From positions 1 through 64,000 of the forward strand of contig NZ_JBHYXZ010000030.1 of NCBI RefSeq assembly GCF_042752395.1: DNA of 64,000 bases, given 5' to 3'. Within the stretch, counting starts at the first letter, position 1. The number at the start of each line of letters is the position of its first letter. Shown here piece by piece: positions 28,212-37,338 of this stretch. Under the pieces are notes generated by a model. It made no database searches. It was not told where the DNA came from and saw only the letters and a program-made list of their open reading frames with translations. The translations under genes and the position numbers were made by a program. The DNA is from Actinosynnema sp042752395. Lineage in GTDB: Bacteria; Actinomycetota; Actinomycetes; Mycobacteriales; Pseudonocardiaceae.

Positions 28212-29144
28212 TCATCCCTCCGCACCCGGTCCCCGGGCCACCGCGTCCAGGCCGAGCGCGAGCACGGCCCGGTGGACGCGCCCGGCCAGCCGCACGTCCA
28301 GCGACCCGCCCTCCAGCAGCTCGACCAGGACCACCTCGTCGGCGTCCGTCCCGCCGTGCGCGCCGATCAGCACCTGGCCGAGGTCGGTGTCGATGCGCCG
28401 CTCGTGCCGCCACGACGCGGCGCGGCGACCGTCCGGGCCGGGACCGCCGTCCGGCACCTCCTGGTGCAGCCGCACGAACGCGCGGTGCTGGTTGTGCTCC
28501 AGCAGCCCGAGGTCGTCGACGTAGAGGCGGTGGACCTCGATCAGCACCTCGTCCGGCAAATCGCGGCGGGTGGCGTTGACGATCACCGTGCCCGGTCGCA
28601 GCCGGCCGAGGTCCAGCCGACCCCAGCCCGGCTCGGTGACCACGAGCAGGTTGGCCCCCAGCGCGGCGGGCGGCGGACCGGCGTGCACCGACAGCGTCGT
28701 GCCGGCCCGCGCCAGCTCGCCGCGCATCCGCCGCTCGACGGACCGGTCCAGCTCCACCCCCGAGGGGTGCACCGACGCGTGCGCCACGTGGGGGAGGTAG
28801 CGGGCGATCAGGGACAGGTGCAGGCGGGCGGCCGGGCCGGCGCCGAACACGGCCGCGGTCACCGCGGCGGCCGGGCACAGCTCGCGGATGGCCAGGGTGG
28901 CGAGCGCGGCCAGGCCGACCATGCGCAGGCTCGGCGTGGGCAGCAGGCAGACCGGCCCGGTGCCCGCCTCGCCGACCGAGGTCATCGCGGTCGAGACGGC
29001 CACCCCGGCGTCGGCCCCGGCGCGTGACCGCTCACCGCCGCCCGCGCGCCGGATCAGCTCCTGCGCGACCACGTCGAGCAGGTCGAACCCGTCGAGCGCG
29101 CGGAGGATGTCCCGGTGGCGCAGGCGGAGGATCCGGTCAGGCAT
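28212..29144 (-). CDS. Ornithine cyclodeaminase / mu-crystallin family protein
   Basis: 310 residues with the family layout: an N-terminal substrate part, the block GTGPVCLLPTPSLRMVG in the place of the usual RTAA segment, and a Rossmann NAD-binding core with AAVFGAGPAARLHL. Relatives cyclise ornithine to proline or lysine to pipecolate, or act as SbnB-type dehydrogenases that make 2,3-diaminopropionate. The change of RTAA to RMVG means the activity should not be assumed. It sits between two SARP genes on the minus strand. A role in supplying a non-protein amino acid to the NRPS is a reasonable inference. The ATG at 29144 has GAGG about 10 bases upstream. Confidence 0.75.
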   Translation of the reverse strand: MPDRILRLRHRDILRALDGFDLLDVVAQELIRRAGGGERSRAGADAGVAVSTAMTSVGEAGTGPVCLLPTPSLRMVGLAALATLAIRELCPAAAVTAAVFGAGPAARLHLSLIARYLPHVAHASVHPSGVELDRSVERRMRGELARAGTTLSVHAGPPPAALGANLLVVTEPGWGRLDLGRLRPGTVIVNATRRDLPDEVLIEVHRLYVDDLGLLEHNQHRAFVRLHQEVPDGGPGPDGRRAASWRHERRIDTDLGQVLIGAHGGTDADEVVLVELLEGGSLDVRLAGRVHRAVLALGLDAVARGPGAEG

Positions 29145-29252
29145 GTGTCACGACCTCGGGGTTTCAGGGGGTGCTCGACCCGGATTCATCATCACGGGCT
29201 GCCTCTCCGCCCGGTCCTCATCCGCTCCTGACCGCCCGGCGGGGCCCGGTCG

Positions 29253-32200
29253 CTACCCGGCGGCCTCGGCCGGCAGGTGCGCGGCCCTGCGCAGCACGAC
29301 CTGCCGCCGCAGCCGGTCGGCCTGCCGGGAGCGGACGCCGGACAGCAGGCCGGCGGCCCGGTCGAGGTCGCGGCGGACGGACCCCACCGCGCCGGCGGCG
29401 GCGTGCGCCTCGGACAGCAGCAGGTGGGTGCGGGCCAGCCACAGCACCGACCCGAGCGCGTCGAACACGTCCCGCGCCCGTTCCAGGTGCTCCGCGGCGG
29501 CGGTGTTCTCCACCTGCACCAGCGCGATCTCGCCGAGCGCGTAGCCGGCCAGCCCGGCGACCAGCCGGTTGCCCACGTCCTCGCCGACGTTGCGCGCGTG
29601 CGCGAGGGTGGCCGCCGCGCCGTCGAGCTGCCCTTCGTCCCGCCGCACGAGCCCGAAGCAGTACAGGGCGTACGCCTCGCCGGACCGGTCGCCGAGGTCG
29701 CGCGCCGTCCGCAGGCCGCGGCTGAGCGCCTGCCGGCACAGCGCGAGCTGGTGGGTGTGCAGGTACAGCTCGGCGAACCCGCACAGGACGTCGGCCTCGC
29801 CGCGCCGGTGGTCCGCCCGCCCGTACAGCTCCAACGCCTCGTTCAGCAGCGCCTTCGCCTTGCGGACCTCGCCCTCGGCGAGCTGGAACCGGGCCAGGTT
29901 CGCCCGCACGGCGGCCTGCCCGACCAGGTCGCCCACCTCGCGCAGGCGGTCGAGCGCGGTCTCGTACCCGCCGCGCACCGGGTCGAACCGGCCACGCCGG
30001 CGGTCCACGACCGCCCTGGCGCGCAGCACCATCGCCTCGCCGGGCACGTTGCCGTCCGCCACGAACAGGTCGAGCGCCTCGGCGAAGCTCGCGTCGGCGT
30101 CGTCGAGCCGCTGGTGGGCCAGGTGCAGCGCGCCGAACGCGTACCGCGTGGCCGCCGTGCCGGTGCGGTCCCCGGCCCGCAGCGCGGCGGCGTGCACGAG
30201 GTCCAGCGCCTCGCGCCAGTCGTCCGGGTGGCCGCGGACCTCGAACAGGCCGGCCGCGGTGAGCGCGAGGTCCCAGCACGGCTCGGACAGCCCGACCGCG
30301 GCGGCCTGCCGGATCGCCGCCACGAGCGCGCCCCGCTCGTCGGCCAGCCACGCCGCCGGGTCGCCGACCGGGTCCTGCTCGGCCCACTCGGGCAGGCGCC
30401 GGCGCGGAGCGCGGCCGTGCACGGTCACGTAGGAGTCGCCGTGCTCCTTGCGGTGCGCCGCCTCCGCGAGGCTGAGCCAGCCGCCGAGCACCCGGGCCAG
30501 GGCGTCCCGCCGGGCGGCGGCCGGCTCGGCCTCGGCCAGGCGTTCCCGCGCGTACGCCCGGATCAGGTCGTGGAAGCGGTAGCGGACCCGGCCGGCGTCG
30601 TCGCGCAGCGCCGCCAGCAGCCGCGCCTCGACCAGCTCGTCGAGCAGTTCCTCGGCCTCGCCGGGGCTCGTGTCCAGCAGCGCGGCGGCGGTCCAGCCGG
30701 GGAAGTCGGGCGCGTCCGTCAGCGCGAGCAGCCGCAGCAGCCGCCGCACGGGCGCGGCCAGGCCGCGGTGGGTCAGGTCGATGCTGGACCGCAGGTCCAC
30801 GCCCTGGTGGCTGAACTCGTCCAGCCTGCGGTCCTCGTCGGCCATCCGCCCGGCCAGCTCGCCGATCCGCCGGTGCGGGCGCGCGGCCAGGCGTGCCCCC
30901 GCGATCCGCACCGCCAGCGGCAGCCCGCCGCTGTAGCGGACGATGTCGGCGACGGCCCGCTCCTCCGCCCGCACGCGTTCCGCGCCCACCAGGCGGGCGA
31001 GCAGCCCGGTGGCGGACTCCGGGTCGAGCGGTTCGACCTCGACGCCGTGCGCGCCGGGCAGGCCGACGAGCCTGCTGCGGCTCGTCACGACCACGCCGCA
31101 GGTCGGGCTGCCGGGCAGCAGCGGCAACACCTGCTCCTCGTCGGTGGCGTTGTCCACCACCACGAGCACCCTCTTGTCGGCCAACCGGCTGCGGTACGCG
31201 CTCGCCCGCTCCTCCAGCCCGTGCGGGACGGCCGCGTCCGGGGTGCCGAGCGCCCGCAGGAAGCGGCCCAGCAGCTCGCGCGCGCCCTCGGCCCGGTCCG
31301 GACCGCGCAGGTCGACGTACAGGTGCCCGTCGGGGAAGTGGCCGCCCACCTCGTGCGCCACCCGCAGCGCGAGGGTGGACTTGCCCACCCCGCCGCGGCC
31401 CGACACCGCGACGATCGGCACGGCGTACCGCGCCGCGCCGTCGTCCCGACCGGTCAGGTACCCGACGACGTCGGCGATGTGGTCCTCGCGGCCGACGAAG
31501 TCGGCGATGCTGCCGGGCAGCTGGCGCGGGGTGCGGGCGGGCTCCTCGACCGCGGGCGGGCCGGCCTCGGGTTCGGCCGGCCGCAGGTCGAGCGACCCGT
31601 CGCTGCACAGCACGGCGCGTTCCAGGTCGCGCAGCTCCTGGCCGGGCTCGATGCCCACCTCGGTGGTGAGCACCGTCCACGCCTGGCGGTACACCTCCAG
31701 CGCCTCGGCCTGCCGCCCCGACCGGTACAGCGCGACCATGAGGAAGCTGTAGAGCCGCTCCCGCCACGGGTGCTCGGCGACCAGCGACCGCAGCTCGCCG
31801 GTGACCGCGGCGTGCCGGCCCAGCTCCAGCTCCAGCCGCACCCGTTCCTCCGCGGCGGTGAGCCGGGCCTCCTCGAACACGGCGGCGGCGTTGCGGATGA
31901 GGTCGTTGTGCAGCCCGTCGAACACCGGGCCGCGCCACAGGCCCAGCGCGCTGCTCAGCGTCTCGGCCGCCTGCTCGATCCGGTTCTCCGCGGCCTGCCG
32001 GTGCGCGGTGGCCACCAGCGCGCCGAACCGCTTGCTGTCCAGGTCGTCCTCGCCGACCTCCAGGACGTAGCCGGACGAGCGGGTCTTGATGGCGTTGGGC
32101 ATCCCGGCGTCGGCGAGCAGCTTGCGCAGCACCGAGACGGACGTCTGCACCTGCCCGCGGGCGGTGGGCGGCGGGTCGTCCCCCCAGACGACGTCGATCA

Positions 32201-32342
32201 GCTGGTCGACCGACACCACCCGGTTCGCGCGCAGCGCCAGCATGGCGAGCACCACCTGGTCCCGTGGCCCTCCGATCTTGACCAGACGGTGATTCGCGAC
32301 CAGTTCGAGTGGGCCGAGGATTCTCAAGCCGATTGCGACCAC
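29253..32342 (-). CDS. AfsR-type SARP activator with NB-ARC and TPR domains
   Basis: About 1,029 residues. Order: SARP winged helix (RILGPLEL through SSGYVLEVGEDD), bacterial activation domain to about residue 250, an NB-ARC ATPase with Walker A SGRGGVGKST and VVVDNA, then tetratricopeptide-like helical repeats across the last 350 residues (for example AEGEVRKAKALLNEALELYGRA). This matches AfsR-like cluster regulators. The GTG at 32342 gives the full DNA-binding domain, but the best ribosome site, GGGAGG, directly abuts it; a TTG five codons later (32327) with a 14-base spacer is the alternative. It starts the minus-strand series of this gene, the cyclodeaminase-like gene and the second SARP. 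Confidence 0.9.
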   Translation of the reverse strand: MVAIGLRILGPLELVANHRLVKIGGPRDQVVLAMLALRANRVVSVDQLIDVVWGDDPPPTARGQVQTSVSVLRKLLADAGMPNAIKTRSSGYVLEVGEDDLDSKRFGALVATAHRQAAENRIEQAAETLSSALGLWRGPVFDGLHNDLIRNAAAVFEEARLTAAEERVRLELELGRHAAVTGELRSLVAEHPWRERLYSFLMVALYRSGRQAEALEVYRQAWTVLTTEVGIEPGQELRDLERAVLCSDGSLDLRPAEPEAGPPAVEEPARTPRQLPGSIADFVGREDHIADVVGYLTGRDDGAARYAVPIVAVSGRGGVGKSTLALRVAHEVGGHFPDGHLYVDLRGPDRAEGARELLGRFLRALGTPDAAVPHGLEERASAYRSRLADKRVLVVVDNATDEEQVLPLLPGSPTCGVVVTSRSRLVGLPGAHGVEVEPLDPESATGLLARLVGAERVRAEERAVADIVRYSGGLPLAVRIAGARLAARPHRRIGELAGRMADEDRRLDEFSHQGVDLRSSIDLTHRGLAAPVRRLLRLLALTDAPDFPGWTAAALLDTSPGEAEELLDELVEARLLAALRDDAGRVRYRFHDLIRAYARERLAEAEPAAARRDALARVLGGWLSLAEAAHRKEHGDSYVTVHGRAPRRRLPEWAEQDPVGDPAAWLADERGALVAAIRQAAAVGLSEPCWDLALTAAGLFEVRGHPDDWREALDLVHAAALRAGDRTGTAATRYAFGALHLAHQRLDDADASFAEALDLFVADGNVPGEAMVLRARAVVDRRRGRFDPVRGGYETALDRLREVGDLVGQAAVRANLARFQLAEGEVRKAKALLNEALELYGRADHRRGEADVLCGFAELYLHTHQLALCRQALSRGLRTARDLGDRSGEAYALYCFGLVRRDEGQLDGAAATLAHARNVGEDVGNRLVAGLAGYALGEIALVQVENTAAAEHLERARDVFDALGSVLWLARTHLLLSEAHAAAGAVGSVRRDLDRAAGLLSGVRSRQADRLRRQVVLRRAAHLPAEAAG

Positions 32343-33159
32343 CTCCCACCGAGCCGCCCTTCCGCTGCCGCACCGGCTCCCCGATCGTAGCGAAACAGTA
32401 GATTTTTCAAAGGCGACCGCCTCGCCGAAACTTCGCGGCTAACAGATGACGGGTGGATGAGGTACACTCGCGCGCGCCGGGCGGTTGATCGTTCCGTTAT
32501 CCCGCCCGAATGGGAAGCACCCGGACAACCCGCCCACCGACGCCGGGGTCCGGCCGGCACTGCCCCGGTACCGCTCCCAGTGGCCGCCGCCGCGAACCGG
32601 ACAAACCGGTCAATCGCCCGAACAAGCCCCGGACCAGCGACTTTACCCAGGTTCAGGGATGTTCTCCAGCGGTTCAGCCGGTCGACGAGTGCCGTCCCAG
32701 GCCCCCGCCGACCCCGTCCGCGCACCTCGGCCCGCGTCCGCCCCCGACCCCCGCCACCCGCCGGCAGCCCGCGCGGACCCGTCGCGCGGCACCCCTCCGA
32801 CCCGCCCGCGCGGCGACCGCCGCCACCGCCGAACAATTCGATTTCCTAATACCGAAGGGCCATCGGGATGAAATGCCGATCGCGTTCCCCACAACGGCTC
32901 ACACCGACCGGAGGGGAGCCCGCGACAATGCGGGGTGCGCGCCGCGTGTCCGCGCCGCCGGGAATTGCGGCGCGTTTTCACCCCGATGGCCGAGTCCGCC
33001 GGGAAGGGCCTCCCGGCGCGCCTGCCCTGGGTGACCGGGGCCGGCGGTGGGCGACGAAGAGCGGATGAGGAGCCGGCGGAGAGCGCCGCGGGGCAACGAT
33101 GTGCCGTGGCGCGACACCGGAGCCCGTCCGGTCCCCCGCCGACGAACAGGAGCACCCGC
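32343..33159. other. Intergenic region, divergent promoters, no gene supported
   Basis: About 800 bp between the AfsR-like gene and a small plus-strand gene. The left part has an AT-richer patch (GTAGATTTTTCAAAGG near 32390-32410) and a TACACT hexamer near 32464 on the plus strand that could be a -10 element. The open frames crossing it are Arg/Pro/Gly-rich with no domain signs, so I do not call them. Confidence 0.4.
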
Positions 33160-33459
33160 ATGACCTCAGTCCGGAACGGGCCGGCCCCGCGGCACGAGGA
33201 GGCCGAGACCGCGATCCGAGAGGCCCTCGCCGCCGTCGAACGAGCCCACCTCCTGCTCCGCGCGCCCGGCGACCCGCTCATGGCCGCCGTCGACAGCGCC
33301 GTGACCTGCGCCGTCTCCCTCATGGTCCTGCGCCAGTCGGGACCGACCACCGACCTGGACGAACTCCGCGACGTCCTGGGCGCGGCCCGCGCCCTGGTCG
33401 GCGAGGTCACCTTCGCCCTGCGCGACCGCTTCCCGGGCGACCACGTGCCGCCCGGGTAG
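33160..33459 (+). CDS. Small helical protein of unknown function
   Basis: 99 residues, predicted mostly helical from composition (EEAETAIREALAAVERAHLLL, DELRDVLGAARALVGEV). No signal peptide, membrane segment or metal motif is visible. AGGAG lies 8 bases before the ATG, which fixes the start. A longer in-frame reading from 32935 has no ribosome site and is Arg/Pro-rich. I do not recognise the family. It is convergent with the subtilisin gene, with a hairpin between them. Real because of the ribosome site and normal composition, but the function is open. Confidence 0.6.
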   Translation: MTSVRNGPAPRHEEAETAIREALAAVERAHLLLRAPGDPLMAAVDSAVTCAVSLMVLRQSGPTTDLDELRDVLGAARALVGEVTFALRDRFPGDHVPPG

Positions 33460-33505
33460 CCCCGCGCGTCCACTACCCGGCCGGCCCGGACGACCGCCCG
33501 CCACC

Positions 33506-33542
33506 CCGGACAGCCCTGCACGACCGCTTCCCGGCTGTCCGG
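33506..33542. terminator. Bidirectional terminator-like hairpin
   Basis: Perfect 10-bp inverted repeat (CCGGACAGCC and GGCTGTCCGG) with a 17-base loop, located between two convergent genes. The right part of this gap (33515-33575) also repeats the end of the small gene, including GCCGCCCGGGTAGCC. Confidence 0.55.
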
Positions 33543-33579
33543 ACGACCCGTGTTGCCGCCCGGGTAGCCGTGCGGGACG

Positions 33580-35388
33580 TCAGCCGCGCAGCAGGGCCTC
33601 GGCGTCCAACCGGCCCCAGCCGAACCGCGGGTTCCACACCCGGCCGGTGCCCGCGTCCCGGCGGGAGCTGACGCGCAGGCGTTGCTGGACGTCCTCGGGC
33701 GTGAGCCGGGGTTCGCGTTGCAGCAGCAGCGCGACCAGGCCCGCCACGAACGGCGTCGCCATGCTCGTGCCCTGGATCGTCACGTACCTGCCGCTGGGGT
33801 GCAGGCGCGACGCGAGGCGCGGGTCCAGGGCGAAGCCGCAGTTCGCCGACAGCGCCGCCGTGACGACCTCGCCCGGCGCCACGACGTCCGGCTTCTGCGC
33901 CCCCGCCCGCGTCGGGCCGAGGCTGGAGAACGCCGACAACGCGCCCACGGTCGCGTCCGGCACCGCCGCGTCGCCGCCGGGTCCCTCGAACGTCGTGCGG
34001 CTGACCAGGGAGCCGACCACGATGGCGCGCTCCTCGGTGGCCGGGATGCCGATGCTGTAGCCGTCGCTCGGCGCGTCGGGGAAGACCTGCCGACCGCCCC
34101 GGGTCGGGGTGGCCCAGGCGTGCACCTCGCCGTGCACGACGGTGAGCGGCGTGATCCGGATCGACCACACCTCGCCCACCTTGCCGGTGATCATCACGGT
34201 CAGGTTCTGGTCGCGGTTGAGCGGGTTCTCCACGAACTCGGCCACGCACGAGCCGTGCGGGGTCCGGACCTCCTCGCCGTCGGGCGCGAACCGCTGCCCG
34301 TCCGGCGTCTCGACGGCCAGGTCCACCTCGTCGCCGCGCGGGATCCACACGTCGCACAGCAGCACGCCGTCGTCCACCACCCGGACCGGGATGACCAGGT
34401 CCCGCCCCGGCACGAGCGCGCCCTGCGCGTGGATGCCGTCGCCGCCCTCGTTGCCCGCCGCGACCACGACGATCCGGCCGGGCCCGGAGGCGTGCGCGAT
34501 CTCGTTCTCCAGCGCGGACGTGCCGTCGTGCGCGCCCCAGTGCCCGCCCAGGCTCAGGCTCACCACGGCCGGCCGGTCGCCCGCGACCTCGAACGCCTGC
34601 CGGATGCCCTCGATGAGGTGCTCGTCCAGCAGCGGCTCGCTGCGCACGCCCATCAGCGCCGCGCCGGGCGCGACGCCGCGGAACCGCCGGTCGGGCAGCG
34701 CGAGCCCGTTGCCCGCCGCGATCGACGCGCAGTGCGTGCCGTGCCCGCCGGGGTCGCCGGTCGGGACGGGCGGCCCGCCGCGCAGCGCCGCGTTGATCGC
34801 GGCCGCGTCGAACGCCCGGTAGGCCGACACCTCGGCCCCGTCGGCGCGCGAGGCGAACAGGAACCGCTCCAGCCTGGTCGTGCCGTCCTCGTGGCGGAAG
34901 TCCGGGTGCGACCAGTCGACGCCGCTGTCCACCACCGCCACCAGCACGCCCTCGCCGGTCAGGCCGGCGTGCTCGGGTCGGGCCAGCGCCGCGTCGAGGT
35001 GGGTGGCCTCGCCGCGCGCGAGGTCCAGCCGGGGGAACATCTCCTTGGGCGCCTCGGCGCGGCGCAGCCACGGCTGACCGTCCAATTCGGACAGCGCCGT
35101 GACCGGCACGGCCGCGAGCACGACCGCGTTGCCCGACGTGGCGGTGTCGGCGGGGGTGGAGACCGCCTCGGCGCCCGACGCCTCCAGCCAGGACACCGCG
35201 TCGCGCACCGCGTCCGAGCGCACGACCAGCTTGACGGTGGTCCGCTTGGGCCGTGCCGCGCCCGCCGTCCCCCCGGCCACGTCCAGCGCCCGCGCCACGA
35301 CGCCGCCCTGCCGCGGTGGCCGTGGCCCGGCGAACGACGCCGCGCCCCTGAGCCGCGCGTCCAGGACCGTGTCCCGCCTGGGTTCCAT
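33580..35388 (-). CDS. S8 (subtilisin-like) serine peptidase, no signal peptide
   Basis: 602 residues. The catalytic triad is visible: Asp154 (AVVDSGVDWSHPD), His216 (GGHGTHCAS) and Ser542 (GTSMATPFVAG), with oxyanion Asn313 (AAGNEGG). Residues 50-115 look like an inhibitor-I9/propeptide fold (TVKLVVRSDAVRDAVSWL). A jelly-roll-like insert of about 110 residues lies between the Asn and Ser blocks. The N terminus MEPRRDTVLDARL has no signal peptide, so the enzyme may stay in the cytoplasm or leave by another route. It follows a 92-residue gene by 14 bp; the small protein shares the MEPRR start and propeptide-like pattern, so the two probably act together. Confidence 0.92.
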   Translation of the reverse strand: MEPRRDTVLDARLRGAASFAGPRPPRQGGVVARALDVAGGTAGAARPKRTTVKLVVRSDAVRDAVSWLEASGAEAVSTPADTATSGNAVVLAAVPVTALSELDGQPWLRRAEAPKEMFPRLDLARGEATHLDAALARPEHAGLTGEGVLVAVVDSGVDWSHPDFRHEDGTTRLERFLFASRADGAEVSAYRAFDAAAINAALRGGPPVPTGDPGGHGTHCASIAAGNGLALPDRRFRGVAPGAALMGVRSEPLLDEHLIEGIRQAFEVAGDRPAVVSLSLGGHWGAHDGTSALENEIAHASGPGRIVVVAAGNEGGDGIHAQGALVPGRDLVIPVRVVDDGVLLCDVWIPRGDEVDLAVETPDGQRFAPDGEEVRTPHGSCVAEFVENPLNRDQNLTVMITGKVGEVWSIRITPLTVVHGEVHAWATPTRGGRQVFPDAPSDGYSIGIPATEERAIVVGSLVSRTTFEGPGGDAAVPDATVGALSAFSSLGPTRAGAQKPDVVAPGEVVTAALSANCGFALDPRLASRLHPSGRYVTIQGTSMATPFVAGLVALLLQREPRLTPEDVQQRLRVSSRRDAGTGRVWNPRFGWGRLDAEALLRG

Positions 35389-35402
35389 CGCACCCGCCCC
35401 CT

Positions 35403-35681
35403 TCAGCCGCCGTGCAGCGACCTGAGCGTCCGGGGTCCCTCCACGGCCAGCACCCAGGTCTCGAGACCGATCAGGCGCAGCACCTCGGGCGTGACGTTGC
35501 CGATCACGGAGCCCCGACCGGCGCTGACGACCTCCATGCCGATCGCGGCGAGCCGGTCCGCGGCGTGCTCCGGGTCCGTGCCGGGGCGCGGCCGCACGAT
35601 CGCGCTGCGGCGGTCGTCCGGCCCGGCGGCCCGGCGCCAGCGCTCCAGCTCCGGCGCCACCACGGCTCGCCTCGGCTCCAT
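35403..35681 (-). CDS. Small I9-propeptide-like protein upstream of subtilisin
   Basis: 92 residues starting MEPRRA, almost the same as the peptidase downstream. The body has a pattern like the propeptide part of that peptidase: an initial AIVRP strand, a helix DPEHAADRLAAIG, then MEVVSAGRGSVIGNV and a helix VLRLIGLETW. This suggests a separate intramolecular-chaperone or inhibitor subunit. GGAGG lies about 11 bases before the ATG. The assignment is by pattern only; no family was confirmed. Confidence 0.6.
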   Translation of the reverse strand: MEPRRAVVAPELERWRRAAGPDDRRSAIVRPRPGTDPEHAADRLAAIGMEVVSAGRGSVIGNVTPEVLRLIGLETWVLAVEGPRTLRSLHGG

Positions 35682-35901
35682 CCCGGCAGGCTACCTCCGT
35701 ACGCGTGCACCTCTGTTCGGTCTATCCCTCGTTACGCCGGACGCGTTACCGCCCGTTCGGGCAGCACGAACCGCCCGCACCGCCGCCCTGCGGGGACGCG
35801 CAGGTCGCACGGGGTGTCGGTGCCGCTCGACGCGCCGCCGAGGACCGGGCCCGGCGGGGTGGAGGTGGCCGCGCGGTCGGGCGGCGAAGTAACTTCACGC
35901 T

Positions 35902-37332
35902 GTGGCGGAACGGGACGAGGTCATCGCCGGTCGGTACCGACTGGTCGAGTTGGTCGGCCGCGGCGCCGCCGGGGTCGTCTGGCGGGCGCGGGACGAGCGG
36001 CTCGGGCGCGCGGTCGCGGTCAAGCTCCTCGGCACCGGTGGCTCGCCGGCCGCGGTCGAGCGCATCGTGCGGGAGGGGCGGGTGGCGGCCCGCCTGCGGC
36101 ACCCGCACGCGGTCACCGTGCACGACGTCGTGGAGCACGACGGCAAGCCGTGCCTGGTCATGGAGTACCTGCCGTCCCGGACGCTGGCCGAGCTGGTCGA
36201 CGAGCGCGGTCCGCTGCCCGCGGAGCTGGTGGCGGGCGTCGGCTGGCAGGTGGCGTCGGCGCTGGCCGCGGCGCACGCGGCCGGCATCGTGCACCGCGAC
36301 GTCACCACGTTCAACGTCCTGCTCGCCGAGGACGGCACCGCCAAGATCGCCGACTTCGGCATCGCGCGGGCCATCGGCGAGAACACCGTCACCGACGCCC
36401 GGATCGTCGTCGGCACCCCCGCGTTCCTCGCGCCCGAGGTGGCGGCGGGGCAGGATGCGGTGTTCGCCTCCGACGTGTACTCCCTGGGCGCGACCCTCTA
36501 CGCGGCGCTGGAGGGCCACCCGCCGTCCGGGACGGCCGAGAACCCCTTCGCGCTGCTGCGGCGCGTGTCGGAGGGCGACGTGGCGCCGATGCGGTTCCCC
36601 GGACCGCTGGGCGACGCGCTGATGACCGTCCTGCGGCGCGACCCGGCCGAACGGCCGACCATGGCCGAGTTCCACGAACTGCTCGGCGCGGTGGTGGAGG
36701 GGCGGCCGCTGCCGGGCGCGCCCCGGCCCGACGACACCCGGCCGCTGCCCGCGCAGCGCCGCGTGCCGTGGCGCAGGATCGCCCTGCTCGCGGGCGCGGT
36801 CGTGCTGGTCGCGGGCGGCGTCGTGATCGGCGACGCGCTGGCCCGCCGCGACCCGGCCGGCAACGCCGAGCCGGCCACCACGACGAGCACGGTCACGGTG
36901 AGCGTCACCGCGTCCGGGACGACCACGACCGGCGTCACGACCACCGAGAACACCACCACCCACACCACCGCGCCCACCACGACGACGACCACGATCGCGG
37001 CCACCACGACCAGTGCCGCCGCCGCGGCGGGCACGTGCACCGCGAGGTTCGCGTTCACCAGGTCCTGGCCGGGCGGCTACCAGGCCGAGGTGACCGTGCA
37101 CAACACCAGCGGGCGCGTCCTGACCGGCTGGACCGTGACCTGGCCCCGGCCGGAGGGTCACTCGATCAGCAACCTGTGGAACGGCATCCCCACCGTGGAC
37201 GACGACTCGGTTACCGTGATCAACGCCGGTCACAACGCACGGCTGGAGGTCGGCGGCACGACCACGTTCGGCTTCACCGCGAACGGCTCCGGCGTGCCCG
37301 ACCCGGACCTCGACTGCACCTCGCACGGATGA
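35902..37332 (+). CDS. Membrane Ser/Thr protein kinase with CBM2-like ectodomain
   Basis: 476 residues. The kinase domain spans about 1-275: glycine loop GRGAAG, VAVK (Lys41), HRD (131-133), DFG (151-153) and APE. The catalytic loop is HRDVTTFN, so the usual Lys (HRDxKxxN) is Thr135 while Asp and Asn remain. A basic stretch and one membrane helix follow (IALLAGAVVLVAGGVVIG), then about 70 residues rich in Thr, then a C-terminal domain resembling carbohydrate-binding module 2 (SGRVLTGWTVTW, ISNLWNG, GGTTTFGFTANGSG) with two cysteines. The outside module probably senses a polysaccharide or wall glycan. The start is a GTG with a weak ribosome site. The lyase gene follows after 6 bp, so they are one operon. 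Confidence 0.9.
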   Translation: MAERDEVIAGRYRLVELVGRGAAGVVWRARDERLGRAVAVKLLGTGGSPAAVERIVREGRVAARLRHPHAVTVHDVVEHDGKPCLVMEYLPSRTLAELVDERGPLPAELVAGVGWQVASALAAAHAAGIVHRDVTTFNVLLAEDGTAKIADFGIARAIGENTVTDARIVVGTPAFLAPEVAAGQDAVFASDVYSLGATLYAALEGHPPSGTAENPFALLRRVSEGDVAPMRFPGPLGDALMTVLRRDPAERPTMAEFHELLGAVVEGRPLPGAPRPDDTRPLPAQRRVPWRRIALLAGAVVLVAGGVVIGDALARRDPAGNAEPATTTSTVTVSVTASGTTTTGVTTTENTTTHTTAPTTTTTTIAATTTSAAAAAGTCTARFAFTRSWPGGYQAEVTVHNTSGRVLTGWTVTWPRPEGHSISNLWNGIPTVDDDSVTVINAGHNARLEVGGTTTFGFTANGSGVPDPDLDCTSHG

Positions 37333-37338
37333 GAGACC

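Noticed and set aside
25735..28524. Long plus-strand frame across the SARP gene
   Set aside because: Antisense of a gene with clear SARP and NB-ARC motifs.
28212..29144. Firm call as lysine cyclodeaminase (pipecolate synthesis)
   Set aside because: The RTAA block is changed and substrate residues cannot be judged by eye; SbnB-like or other activity is equally possible.
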